Assembly: GCF_015555905.1 (NCBI RefSeq)
Contig: NZ_JADNLK010000012.1
Location: 1-64,000, forward strand
Reading direction: 5' to 3'
Source: Clostridium sp. D43t1_170807_H7
GTDB lineage: Bacteria; Bacillota; Clostridia; Clostridiales; Clostridiaceae
DNA length: 64,000 nucleotides
Below the pieces are notes generated by a model that was not told where the DNA came from, searched no databases, and saw only the letters and a program-made list of their open reading frames with translations. Numbering within the stretch: the first letter of the stretch is position 1; every line of letters begins with the position of its first letter. The translations under genes were made by a program, and so were the position numbers. This document shows positions 35,178-43,741 of this stretch, piece by piece.

Positions 35178-35880
35178 GGATGTCCTCCTTTAAAATATCC
35201 ATAATTTCATTTTCAAAATTATCACTTTTTAATATGTTATTATCAATTAAAGAAAGCTTTCCATCTTTTAAGATTACAAGCTCATCGCATAAATCTACAG
35301 CTAGTTGAAGTATGTGAGTTGAAAATATTAATATATGATCCTTTTTTATTTCTTTAAGTAGATTTTTTATTTCTAAAGCAACTACAACATCAAAAGAAGT
35401 AAGAGGCTCATCTAATAGTATAATATCTGGCTTAGTAATTAAGTAACATAACATTTGTATTTTATTTTTCATACCAAATGAATATGATTTAATTAGTTTA
35501 TGTCTATCATCTTCTTCAATTTTTATAAATTCTAAATATTCTTCAACTGTAAGCAAATTCTTTATTTTATCCTTGTGAATATCTATATAAAATTTAATAA
35601 ATTCATAACCAGTTAAGAAATCAGGTAATATAGGATCAGAGTAGACATAGCCTATGTTAGATGAGTCTATGTTTTTTTCTAATCCTTCATCATTAATAAG
35701 TGATACACTTCCAGAGTCTAAAGGAAGTTCTTCGCTTATACAGTTAAATAGAGTAGTTTTACCAGCACCATTCCTACCAAGAAGTCCATAAATTTTACCT
35801 TTTTCAAAAGTAAAATCTACACTATCTAGTATTTTTTTGTTATCAAAATTTTTAGTAATGTTATTAAGTTTAAGTTTCAT
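35170..35880 (-). CDS. ABC transporter ATPase
   Basis: This 236-residue ATPase starts at ATG 35880 behind TGGAGG; the TTG at 35892 overlaps that site. Walker A GRNGAGKTT (about 34-42) and Walker B IILLDE are clear. The signature loop reads YSFGMKNK, a divergent version of LSGGQ common in exporter ATPases. The switch His lies in FSTHIL. With the overlapping permease gene it makes a two-gene exporter. No regulator is directly upstream in the 180-base gap. Confidence 0.9.
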   Translation of the reverse strand: MKLKLNNITKNFDNKKILDSVDFTFEKGKIYGLLGRNGAGKTTLFNCISEELPLDSGSVSLINDEGLEKNIDSSNIGYVYSDPILPDFLTGYEFIKFYIDIHKDKIKNLLTVEEYLEFIKIEEDDRHKLIKSYSFGMKNKIQMLCYLITKPDIILLDEPLTSFDVVVALEIKNLLKEIKKDHILIFSTHILQLAVDLCDELVILKDGKLSLIDNNILKSDNFENEIMDILKEDIHV

Positions 35881-36012
35881 AAGTTCCTCCAAAGTTTATA
35901 AGTTTATATATTGTAAATTATCTATTTATGAAGAAAAAAATGTAATTAAATACAATTATATCATAATGATAACATGAATTGTTCGGAGGTTAAATTGTAA
36001 ATGTATATAAAT

Positions 36013-36050
36013 AAATCCACAACATACTTAAAGGTATAAATTGTGGATTT
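36013..36050 (-). terminator. terminator of the cotJ operon
   Basis: AAATCCACAA / TTGTGGATTT stem with T-rich flanks, downstream of cotJC on the minus strand. Confidence 0.65.
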
Positions 36051-36074
36051 ATTTTATATTAAAGAATCGTATAT

Positions 36075-36653
36075 TTATTTACAATTAAATTTACTAGGCT
36101 TTGCGTTGTCTTGTATATCCATTAAAGCCTCACCAAATCTTTGATAGTGAACGACTTCTCTTTCTCTCAAGAAACCTAAAATCTTTTTTATTTCTGCATC
36201 ATCTGTTAAGTTCATTAACCATTCATAAGTTGCTCTAGCTTTTTGTTCAGCAGCCATATCTTCATGTATATCAGCAATGACATCACCTTTTGCTTGGATA
36301 TAAGTTGCAGTCCATGGATTACCTGTTGCATCTGTATAAAATAATGCTTTACCATGATCAGCGTAGTGTCCAGCTAATCCAGCAGCTTTTATTTGCTCAA
36401 TAGATGCATTTTCCATTAATTGATAAACCATTGTTCCAAGCATTTCAACGTGTCCCATTTCTTCAGTTCCTATATCTGTTAGTAATCCTTTTGATTTATT
36501 TGTTGGCATTGTATATCTTTGATTTAAATATCTAAGAGCAGCTCCTAATTCACCATCAGGACCTCCATATTGTGTTATTATTAGTTTTGCCATATTTAAA
36601 TCACAAGATTTCAAATTAATAGGATACTCTAAAGTTTTAACATAATACCACAT
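36075..36653 (-). CDS. cotJC: spore coat protein CotJC, manganese-catalase-like
   Basis: The 192-residue protein belongs to the Mn-catalase/ferritin-like family of spore coat proteins. Metal-ligand segments are visible: GGPDGELGAALRYL, IGTEEMGHVEM (Glu-x2-His), AAEQKARATYEWL and REREVVHYQRF (Glu-x3-His). In Bacillus, CotJC is made in the mother cell under sigma-E and is incorporated with CotJA into the coat, and Mn-catalase members may detoxify peroxide. It is the third gene of the operon, 3 bases after cotJB. Confidence 0.93.
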   Translation of the reverse strand: MWYYVKTLEYPINLKSCDLNMAKLIITQYGGPDGELGAALRYLNQRYTMPTNKSKGLLTDIGTEEMGHVEMLGTMVYQLMENASIEQIKAAGLAGHYADHGKALFYTDATGNPWTATYIQAKGDVIADIHEDMAAEQKARATYEWLMNLTDDAEIKKILGFLREREVVHYQRFGEALMDIQDNAKPSKFNCK

Positions 36654-36656
36654 AAA

Positions 36657-36920
36657 TTAATCCTCCCTGTTACTTGCATTTTCCCAAGGCCAAGGAGTAT
36701 CAATCCAAGCGTCAGGATTTTGAATATAAGCTGAACCAAAGTTGCTTAATGGACCATATGATTGCTCATAGTCCCAAATTAACTTTCTTAGTTTGGAGGA
36801 AATTAACTTATAGTCATCAATTGCATCTTTACAGTTAGGAAAATTATCTAAATATAAATTTAAGTCTATTGCGAAAAATTGTAATTTTCTAATTGCATCT
36901 AAACATTCATGTTGATTCAT
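36657..36920 (-). CDS. cotJB: spore coat protein CotJB
   Basis: This 87-residue protein shows the CotJB family pattern: AIRKLQFFAIDLNLYLDNFPN, then YDLISSKL-like KLISSKLRKL and the C-terminal WIDTPWPWE. It overlaps the cotJA stop by 4 bases and precedes cotJC by 3, so all three are translationally coupled. The role within the coat is structural or in assembly. Confidence 0.93.
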   Translation of the reverse strand: MNQHECLDAIRKLQFFAIDLNLYLDNFPNCKDAIDDYKLISSKLRKLIWDYEQSYGPLSNFGSAYIQNPDAWIDTPWPWENASNRED

Positions 36921-37192
36921 TTTTTGGCCTCCTCAGAATACTTAATAGCACAATAAGGACTATAGATATCCTTAAATATTGTTCCAGCATCGAATGCACA
37001 ATTTATATCAAATAAATTTTGATAAGGTTGTAGGGCAATACATGCCTTTGCATAGGTTTGAGGGTCAAAAACTTTATAAGATTCATAACAGTTCTTTTTT
37101 GTGTTAGAACAAGCAATGTTACATGATAGTTCAGATGGATTATTTACGCAATCATTGCAGTCTATACAGTCATCGATTCTTTTATAGTACAT
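36917..37192 (-). CDS. cotJA: spore coat-associated protein CotJA, Cys-rich variant
   Basis: The 91-residue protein has the CotJA core in its second half (AKACIALQPYQN, DAGTIFKDIYSPY), which matches the usual AYVPFQ ... GTIFPEL-PY pattern. The first 40 residues are unlike Bacillus CotJA: seven Cys lie in CIDCNDC, CNIAC and CYES contexts. These could cross-link the coat or bind metal. Promoter type cannot be settled from sequence, though sigma-E control is known for the family. Confidence 0.82.
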   Translation of the reverse strand: MYYKRIDDCIDCNDCVNNPSELSCNIACSNTKKNCYESYKVFDPQTYAKACIALQPYQNLFDINCAFDAGTIFKDIYSPYCAIKYSEEAKK

Positions 37193-37268
37193 AATAGTAT
37201 ATCCCTTCGTTAAATTCTCTATGATAATACTTTATGTAGAAAATTAGAAAAAGTGATAAAATATTGAC

Positions 37269-37421
37269 CTATAAGATTTTACTTTCTTTATGACCACAAT
37301 ATTTACATTTAAAATAAATTTTACCATGAACATTATTATCATATCCATATTCATACTCATTCATTTCTTCACCACAGACAGGGCATACTAAAGTAATAGT
37401 ATTCTTTTTGTTTGATGACAT
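37269..37421 (-). CDS. small zinc-ribbon protein, 50 residues
   Basis: This is a minus-strand frame from ATG 37421 to TAG (37269-37271), with AAGGAGAT about 11 bases upstream. The product has two CxxC knuckles, CPVC (13-16) and CKYC (39-42), a compact zinc ribbon, with acidic and Tyr residues between (EYEYGYDNN). It sits just upstream of and in the same direction as the cotJ operon, separated by about 76 bases without a clear terminator. Function is unknown. Confidence 0.7.
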   Translation of the reverse strand: MSSNKKNTITLVCPVCGEEMNEYEYGYDNNVHGKIYFKCKYCGHKESKIL

Positions 37422-37625
37422 AGGACTTTCATCTCCTTATAAAAAGTATTTTTAATTTAGTATTTATTATGAAACAATATATCAAACTTAGCAATGATAA
37501 AATTATAATCACTATGCTTTTTTCTTTTAAATAAAATAGTGAGTATTGCTTAATAGTTTATAAATTGGACAAAATAGGATATAATAGTATCTAATATAGC
37601 TTTAAGAGAAAGTAGGTGTTTTAAA

Positions 37626-39029
37626 ATGTATAAAGCATTAATTGAGGAGTATTTCAATAAAAATAAAGATGAGATGTTAAGTGATATATGTAAATTAATT
37701 AGAATAAAAAGCGATAGACAAGAAGCAAAAGAAGGAATGCCTTTTGGTGCAGGTGTAGTTAAGGCATTAGAAGAGGCTTTAAGTATTGCTAGCAACATGG
37801 GGTTTGCAACTAATAATTATGACAATTATGTAGGAACAGTTGATTTTAATGATAAAGAAAAAGCTTTAGATATACTTGCTCATTTAGATGTAGTTCCAGC
37901 AGGTGATGAATGGACAGTAACTGAACCATATAATCCAATAATTAAAGATGGTAAATTATATGGAAGGGGAGCTGCAGATGACAAAGGTCCAGCTATAGTT
38001 GCTTTATATGCATTAAAAGCAGTAAAGGATTTAAATATTCCATTAAGTAAAAATGTTAGACTTATATTAGGAACAGATGAAGAGTGTGGAAGTTCTGATA
38101 TTGAGCATTATTATAAGATAGAAAAAGAAGCACCCATGACTTTTTCACCAGATGCAGATTTCCCGGTTATAAATGTTGAAAAAGGTGGATTAAAAGGTAA
38201 CTTTAAAGCTGAATTTAATGAAGATAGTACAATACCAAGAGTTTTATCTATAAATTCAGGTGTTAAGGTTAATGTTATTCCAGATAGGGCAGAAGCAGTT
38301 ATAGAAGGATTTAGCAAAAAAGAGGTAGAAAAGTATATTGAAAATGCTACAAATAAATCTGGAGTAAAATTTACTGTCAATGAAGAAAATAATAAATGTA
38401 TTATAAATGCTAAAGGAATTGGTGGTCATGCAGCTTATCCAGAAAGTGCTAATAATGCGTTAACAGCTATATTGGAATTATTATCATCTATGAATTTTGC
38501 ACAATCAGAAGGATTTAAAAGAATATGTGCTATAAGTAAACTATTCCCTCATGGAGATTATAAAGGGGATGCAATTGGTGTTAAAATGAGTGATGAGATT
38601 TCTGGAGAATTAACTTTATCATTTACTATTTTTGAATATAGCACTACTGGATTAAAAGGTACATTTGATTGTAGGGCGCCACTTTGTGCAAATGATGAAA
38701 ACTTAAGAGATGTTATTTCAAAAAATTTAAATAAAGAAGGAATATTACTAGAACCATGTAATGTATTTGAAGGTCATCATGTTGATGAAAACTCCGATTT
38801 TGTTCAGACTTTATTAAGATGTTATGAGATGTATAGTGGTAAAAAAGGAGAGTGTATTGCTATTGGTGGCGGAACTTACGTACATCATTTAAAAAATGGT
38901 GTTGCATTTGGTTGTACAATGCCAGGTACTGATAATAATATGCATGGTAATAATGAGTTTGCAGTTATAGATGAACTTATTCTTAGTGCCAAAATATTTA
39001 CTCAAGCAATAATAGAACTTTGTAAATAA
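37626..39029 (+). CDS. pepV: dipeptidase PepV, M20 family
   Basis: This 467-residue cytoplasmic Zn peptidase cleaves dipeptides and frees N-terminal residues. Zinc ligands and catalytic residues follow the PepV layout: His86 and Asp88 in AHLDVVP, Asp119 in GAADDKG, Glu152/Glu153 in TDEECGS, Asp176 in SPDADFP and a C-terminal His in MHGNNE. The lid domain with GGHAAYPE lies between. It is followed by pepT after 30 bases, so the two peptidases are probably one transcript for peptide use. Confidence 0.93.
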   Translation: MYKALIEEYFNKNKDEMLSDICKLIRIKSDRQEAKEGMPFGAGVVKALEEALSIASNMGFATNNYDNYVGTVDFNDKEKALDILAHLDVVPAGDEWTVTEPYNPIIKDGKLYGRGAADDKGPAIVALYALKAVKDLNIPLSKNVRLILGTDEECGSSDIEHYYKIEKEAPMTFSPDADFPVINVEKGGLKGNFKAEFNEDSTIPRVLSINSGVKVNVIPDRAEAVIEGFSKKEVEKYIENATNKSGVKFTVNEENNKCIINAKGIGGHAAYPESANNALTAILELLSSMNFAQSEGFKRICAISKLFPHGDYKGDAIGVKMSDEISGELTLSFTIFEYSTTGLKGTFDCRAPLCANDENLRDVISKNLNKEGILLEPCNVFEGHHVDENSDFVQTLLRCYEMYSGKKGECIAIGGGTYVHHLKNGVAFGCTMPGTDNNMHGNNEFAVIDELILSAKIFTQAIIELCK

Positions 39030-39059
39030 AAAATAGTTTATATAAAAGGAGATAAAAAC

Positions 39060-40274
39060 ATGCAAGCATATGAAAGATTAATAAAATACGCAAAAATATA
39101 TACAACATCTGATCCAAAATCAGAAACTACACCGTCAACTAAAAGACAATTTGATTTAGCTAATATATTAGTTGAAGAGATGAAGGAAATTGGAATTGAA
39201 GATGTTAAGGTAGATGAAAATTGTTATGTTTATGGAGTTATTCCAGCAACTGAAGGATATGAAGATAAACCTAGTATTGGATTTATTGCACATATGGATA
39301 CTGCACCAGCAGCACCAGGAGAAAATGTTAATCCTCAAATAGTAGAAAATTATAATGGTGAAGATTTAACATTATTAAATGGAACAATTCTTTCAGTAGA
39401 AAAATTCCCGCATTTAAAGAATTTAAAGGGAAGAACTTTAATTACAACAGATGGAACTACTCTTTTAGGAGCTGATGATAAAGCGGGTATTGCTGAAATA
39501 ATGACAGCTTGTGAAAGAATAATAAAGGAAAATATACCTCATGGAAAGATATGCATAGGCTTTACTCCTGATGAAGAAATTGGTAGAGGAGCTAGTAAAT
39601 TTGATGTTAAAAACTTTGGTGCACAATTTGCATATACAATGGATGGTGGAGTAGAAGGAGAGATTTCTTATGAAAACTTTAATGCTTCAGCAGCAACAGT
39701 TGAAATTCATGGTGTATCAGTTCATCCGGGTTCTGCAAAAGATACAATGATTAATGCAACAAATGTAGGTATTGAATTTGATAGAATGTTACCTCAAGGT
39801 GAAAAACCAGAACATACGGAAGGATATGAAGGTTTTTATTATTTAGAAAGCTTTAAAGGAAATACTGATAATGCAGTATTAGGATATATACTAAGAGATC
39901 ATGATGCATGTAAACTTGAGTCTAAGAAAGCTACATTACAATTAGCTGAAAAGTTATTAAATGAAAAGTATGGAGAAGGTACAGTAAAATTAACAATTAC
40001 AGATCAATACAAGAATATGGCTGAGCATATTAAACCTTGTATGCATTTAATTGATAATGCAAAAGCTGCAATGAAAATTTTAAATGTTACACCTGTAATT
40101 GAACCAATTAGAGGGGGTACTGATGGAGCTACTTTAAGTTATATGGGATTACCTTGCCCTAACTTAGGAACAGGTGGATATGCATTTCATGGAGAGTATG
40201 AGCATATTACTGTAGAAGGAATGGAAATTGCTACAAATATAATAATTGAAATATTAAAGAAATATGCTGAATAA
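39060..40274 (+). CDS. pepT: tripeptidase T (PepT), M20 family
   Basis: This 404-residue zinc aminopeptidase releases the N-terminal residue from tripeptides. Motifs are AHMDTAP (His78, Asp80), GADDKAG (Asp140), TPDEEIGRG (Glu172/Glu173), TMDGG and FHGEYE near the C-terminus. Length is typical for the family. AAAGGAGAT precedes the ATG. A terminator at 40299 closes the pepV-pepT unit. Confidence 0.95.
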   Translation: MQAYERLIKYAKIYTTSDPKSETTPSTKRQFDLANILVEEMKEIGIEDVKVDENCYVYGVIPATEGYEDKPSIGFIAHMDTAPAAPGENVNPQIVENYNGEDLTLLNGTILSVEKFPHLKNLKGRTLITTDGTTLLGADDKAGIAEIMTACERIIKENIPHGKICIGFTPDEEIGRGASKFDVKNFGAQFAYTMDGGVEGEISYENFNASAATVEIHGVSVHPGSAKDTMINATNVGIEFDRMLPQGEKPEHTEGYEGFYYLESFKGNTDNAVLGYILRDHDACKLESKKATLQLAEKLLNEKYGEGTVKLTITDQYKNMAEHIKPCMHLIDNAKAAMKILNVTPVIEPIRGGTDGATLSYMGLPCPNLGTGGYAFHGEYEHITVEGMEIATNIIIEILKKYAE

Positions 40275-40298
40275 ATTATTATATAGAATATTAATTTT

Positions 40299-40328
40299 AG
40301 CAGAGTAAGTAATTACTCTGCTTATTTT
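40299..40328 (+). terminator. intrinsic terminator
   Basis: AGCAGAGTAA / TTACTCTGCT perfect stem then TATTTTTAT. Confidence 0.9.
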
Positions 40329-40361
40329 TATGATAAAATTTATAGTGGGGGTATTAATTTT

Positions 40362-40457
40362 ATGAAGAGGATAATTGTTATAGGTTGTGGAGGGTCAGAA
40401 AGGGCAGATACAATAATTTTTATTAATATGCTAATATATTTTTACAATTACAGCTGA
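40362..40457 (+). pseudogene. 5' remnant of a P-loop kinase-like gene
   Basis: A 31-codon frame starts at ATG 40362 with GTGGGGGT upstream. It reads MKRIIVIGCGGSERAD, then drifts to AT-rich nonsense and a TGA at 40455. The opening matches the first strand and P-loop of FlaR/topology-modulation or adenylate-kinase-like proteins (MKRIIVIGCGGSGKST), broken within the GKST part. It is best read as the preserved beginning of a deleted gene. The rest of 40458-40632 shows no gene. Confidence 0.55.
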
Positions 40458-40482
40458 CAATTAAATTTGTTGGCTTTTTGTT
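40452..40482 (+). terminator. terminator-like hairpin
   Basis: GCTGACAA / TTGTTGGC stem (two G-U pairs) followed by TTTTTGTTATTTT. It may be the old terminator of the deleted gene. Confidence 0.55.
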
Positions 40483-40632
40483 ATTTTGAATTAAAATATT
40501 TAGATATTATAGAAAATAGGCTCTGAGTTATGATATTATCAAAAGTATGGGTAGGAATTGATATTATTTATGATATTTATAAATAATCTAAAAGTACTTA
40601 ATATTAGGAAGAAGCATTAGTGAGGTGAAAAA

Positions 40633-42018
40633 ATGATTAACTTTGATTATAGAGGATTAACTGGAGAAGTAATTACTAAAGAAGATTTTGAATATGAAGA
40701 AGAGAGAAAGGCTTGGAATAGGGCTATAGAAAAATATCCATTAGTAATTGTATATTGCAAAACTGAAGATGATATCAGAAATGCAATAATATTTGCTAAA
40801 AATAATTCACTTTCAATAAGGATAAGAAGTGGACGTCATCATTATGAAGGATATTCTACAGGAAATGATATAGTAGTTATTGACGTTAGTAAAATGAATA
40901 AAATTTATATAGATGAAAAAAATGAAACCGTAAAGGTTCAAGGTGGAACTCGTAATAGAGAACTTTATAAAGCAGTAGGAAAAAAAGGATATCCATTTCC
41001 AGGAGGAGGTTGTCCAAGCGTTGGAGTAGTAGCCTTTACTTTAGGTGGGGGATGGGGATATTCATCTAGGCTTTTAGGATTAGGTTGTGATAGATTAGTA
41101 GAAGCTGAATTGATAGATAGTAATGGAAATTTAATAGTTTGTAATAAAGATGTAAATGAAGATTTATTTTGGGCTTTAAGAGGTTGTGGTGGAGGAAATT
41201 TTGGTGTAGTTACGTCTATGACTTTTAATTTACCACCTAAAATAGATATGGCAACATTAGTTAATATTGATTTTACTAATATCGACTTTGAGGAAAATAT
41301 TAGTTTGATAGAAGCGTGGCAAGAAAAATTTAAAATTTTAGATAAAAGAGCTAATTTTAAAATGGCTATTTACAACTCTAGTGAAAAAGGTAGGGGAGTA
41401 AAAATAGTTGGATTAGTCTATGGAGATAAAAAGTTAGCTAATGAGGTTTTAAAACCTATAAAGGATATTGTTTCTTCAGGAATTTATAGTTTAGAATATA
41501 TGACTGTTCTTGAAGCTAATAGAATAATACAAGATAGTCATCCCGAATATGAAAGATATAAGAGTTCAGGAAATTTTGTATATAGGGATTATACTAGAGA
41601 AGAAATTATAGAGCTTTTAAATATAATAGAAGAAAGAGCTGAGGGATCTATTTATACTGCAATTACATTTTATGGATTAGGGGGAGTTATAAAAGAGGTT
41701 AAGAAAGATAGTACTGCATTTTATCATAGAGATGCAAGCTTTATATTAGGATTTCAATCTGTATGGGAAGATGCAAAATATGCGCAAATAAATAGAAGTT
41801 GGTTAGTAGAAAAATTAAAGTACATAAAATCCATAACAAAAGGAGCATTTATTAATTTTCCATGTGCAGAAATAGATAATTATGAAGAGGAATATTATGG
41901 AGAAAATTCTAGATTATTAAAGATAATAAAAGAAAAATATGATAAAGATGACTTCTTTAATTTTGAACAAGATATTAGAATAGAAAAAAGACTATGGTAT
42001 AATATTCTAGTAGAATAA
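40633..42018 (+). CDS. berberine-bridge-type FAD oxidoreductase
   Basis: This 461-residue flavoprotein has a PCMH-type FAD-binding domain (about 30-205) and a C-terminal BBE segment (about 420-455; YYGENSRLLKIIKEKYDKDDFFNFEQ). Two covalent FAD attachments are suggested by His69 (SGRHHYEG) and Cys127 (GGGCPSVG), the bicovalent arrangement of berberine-bridge and gluco-oligosaccharide oxidases. Enzymes of this family oxidise sugars or alcohols with O2. In a strict anaerobe another acceptor would be needed, or a different role. TGAGGTGA precedes the ATG. No signal peptide. Substrate unknown. Confidence 0.85.
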   Translation: MINFDYRGLTGEVITKEDFEYEEERKAWNRAIEKYPLVIVYCKTEDDIRNAIIFAKNNSLSIRIRSGRHHYEGYSTGNDIVVIDVSKMNKIYIDEKNETVKVQGGTRNRELYKAVGKKGYPFPGGGCPSVGVVAFTLGGGWGYSSRLLGLGCDRLVEAELIDSNGNLIVCNKDVNEDLFWALRGCGGGNFGVVTSMTFNLPPKIDMATLVNIDFTNIDFEENISLIEAWQEKFKILDKRANFKMAIYNSSEKGRGVKIVGLVYGDKKLANEVLKPIKDIVSSGIYSLEYMTVLEANRIIQDSHPEYERYKSSGNFVYRDYTREEIIELLNIIEERAEGSIYTAITFYGLGGVIKEVKKDSTAFYHRDASFILGFQSVWEDAKYAQINRSWLVEKLKYIKSITKGAFINFPCAEIDNYEEEYYGENSRLLKIIKEKYDKDDFFNFEQDIRIEKRLWYNILVE

Positions 42019-42103
42019 AAAATTTATTTTTAAATAGACGCTTTATATTTGTTAATTAAGATAAATGCAAGATTTAATTATGTATATAAAAAGGGATATT
42101 AGA

Positions 42104-42141
42104 ACAGTAGGCGATATTTAAATCACCTACTGTATTTTTTA
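42104..42141 (+). terminator. intrinsic terminator
   Basis: ACAGTAGGCGAT / ATCACCTACTGT stem followed by ATTTTTTA. Confidence 0.85.
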
Positions 42142-42174
42142 TTATAGATATTGCTAAATTATAGATATTGCTAA
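42141..42174 (+). repeat. perfect 17-bp tandem duplication
   Basis: The unit ATTATAGATATTGCTAA occurs twice in a row (42141-42157 and 42158-42174). It overlaps the end of the frameshifted small gene and looks like a recent slippage or duplication. Confidence 0.85.
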
Positions 42175-42327
42175 TTATCACTACAGATAAAGTCACTATC
42201 TCTGTCTCTATCTCTTTCTTTTACTGTAGGTGCCTCTATTAAAGTTGCAAATACAAATTCGTGACGATCTTCTGCATTCATTAGAATTGTTATAATCATC
42301 TTCATAGTTATTAGAGTTATTTCTCAT
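42171..42327 (-). pseudogene. small charged protein gene with a frameshift
   Basis: From ATG 42327 (AGAGGAAT upstream) the frame reads MRNNSNNYEDDYNNSNEC and then, in the same frame, degenerates. The +1 frame takes over with EDRHEFVFATLIEAPTVKERDRDRDSDFICSDN and stops at TAG (42171-42173). The span is 157 bases, one more than a multiple of three. The second part is protein-like (a strand, then an Arg-Asp repeat) and probably the genuine C-terminus. A single-base insertion near 42270-42285 would explain it. Sequencing error is the alternative. Family not recognised. Confidence 0.5.
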
Positions 42328-42406
42328 AATGATATTCCTCTTCATTTGCTTTTATAATATATACTATGAAAGTAAGATAAATTTGACATAATTTTATATA
42401 ATTAAT

Positions 42407-43528
42407 TTAAATTTTTTTCCAAGAAACAAGAAAATCTATAATATTTTCTAAATTAGGACTTTTAGAATTCCTTACATAATATCCAGAGGTTGCTGTTCCA
42501 AGTACTAATGAAAGCTGTACAGAAAGACCAAGTATTTGTCCAAAACAAAAACCTGCATTAAAGTTATCTCCAGCTCCTGTAGTCAATTTAGGATTTGGTT
42601 CATATGGTCCAATAGTATGATAAAGTTTATCATTACATACTGCATAAGCTTCTTTGATAGGATGAACAACTAAACAATAAATATCTATTCTTTTTGCTAT
42701 AGATTTAACTAAAATATCTAAATTTGGTTTGTTAGATGGTGATGAAATATTTAAAACTTCACCAATTTCATAGGCTTCTTTCTCATTAAGACCTAGAATT
42801 ACTTTAAATTTACTAGAGAATTGTTTTATTACAGAAAGAGCTTCTAATATATCATCTTTTAATCTGTTTTCAGGATCAGCTAAATCAAAGAATATATATT
42901 TATCAGAATTATCATTTATATTAGGTATAATTTCATTTATTAAACCATTCCATATTTCAGTCATATAAGGAAGCATTGTCCAATTTTCTAATCCTACTAA
43001 CTTTGCATCAGAGAAAAGTGAAATAAGTTTTTTTACTCCAACTTTTTCTTTAAGTTTATCCCAATTAACATCTTTTAGACATTCACGTTTTCCAATCATA
43101 AGTTTTCCATCTAAAAATTCAACAGCGTCTGTAAGACCAGGGTTTGATATATTTATAACTGTAGATTTTTTACTCATTTCATTAAAGACAGGATTAATGG
43201 AATCTTCTCCAACAGCACCTATGTAGGTTACATCTAAATTATAATTTGATAATGCATTACTCATGATTGGGCCATTACCACCAAGTTTACTTTGTATTGG
43301 AATAAATTCAATATTAGCACTTAGACCAGCTGCTTTAGAAATGAATTCACCAAACTCTTTAAGTGTTTCCATTCTGACATAATTATTAGCATCGGTTCTA
43401 GTTCTGACAACATGAAGAATTTGATCAACAAACCCATCAAATCCTAGTACAGCTTTAATATTTGTATCCTGATGTTTTTTCAAAAGATTTATTAAAGAAT
43501 CAATATCACTTATTAAATTTTCTTTCAT
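42407..43528 (-). CDS. PfkB-family carbohydrate kinase
   Basis: This 373-residue kinase has the ribokinase/PfkB fold. The N-terminal FDGFVDQILHVV strand, GGNGPIMSNALSNYNLDVTYIGAVGED (substrate site) and the C-terminal PfkB signature TTGAGDNFNAGF, with the catalytic Asp in GAGD, are clear. GGAGGATAT precedes the ATG on the minus strand. It is about 50 residues longer than ribokinases. Substrate is uncertain; a sugar or sugar-like alcohol is likely. No transporter or regulator lies in the same transcript. Confidence 0.88.
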   Translation of the reverse strand: MKENLISDIDSLINLLKKHQDTNIKAVLGFDGFVDQILHVVRTRTDANNYVRMETLKEFGEFISKAAGLSANIEFIPIQSKLGGNGPIMSNALSNYNLDVTYIGAVGEDSINPVFNEMSKKSTVINISNPGLTDAVEFLDGKLMIGKRECLKDVNWDKLKEKVGVKKLISLFSDAKLVGLENWTMLPYMTEIWNGLINEIIPNINDNSDKYIFFDLADPENRLKDDILEALSVIKQFSSKFKVILGLNEKEAYEIGEVLNISSPSNKPNLDILVKSIAKRIDIYCLVVHPIKEAYAVCNDKLYHTIGPYEPNPKLTTGAGDNFNAGFCFGQILGLSVQLSLVLGTATSGYYVRNSKSPNLENIIDFLVSWKKI

Positions 43529-43741
43529 TATAATATCCTCCTGATTATTATATATTTAAGGAATTTTAAACAATTTCATAATATGTATACGGTTAATTTA
43601 TATTAAATATGTTAGTATTTTTTATAATTAATAAGTGATATAATAGAAATTAAATATTTTTGTAATACATGATGATAATGATATTAACAAAGGATAAAGT
43701 AAAAGTTATTTTTATATTTTTAGTTGAGGAATGATATATAA

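Noticed and set aside
36001-36039. Twelve-codon frame after GGAGGT (MYINKSTTYLKV)
   Set aside because: Too short, spacing is long, and it overlaps the cotJ terminator hairpin.
37193-37268. Sigma-E promoter for cotJ
   Set aside because: Family knowledge suggests sigma-E control, but no convincing -35/-10 pair with right spacing was found.
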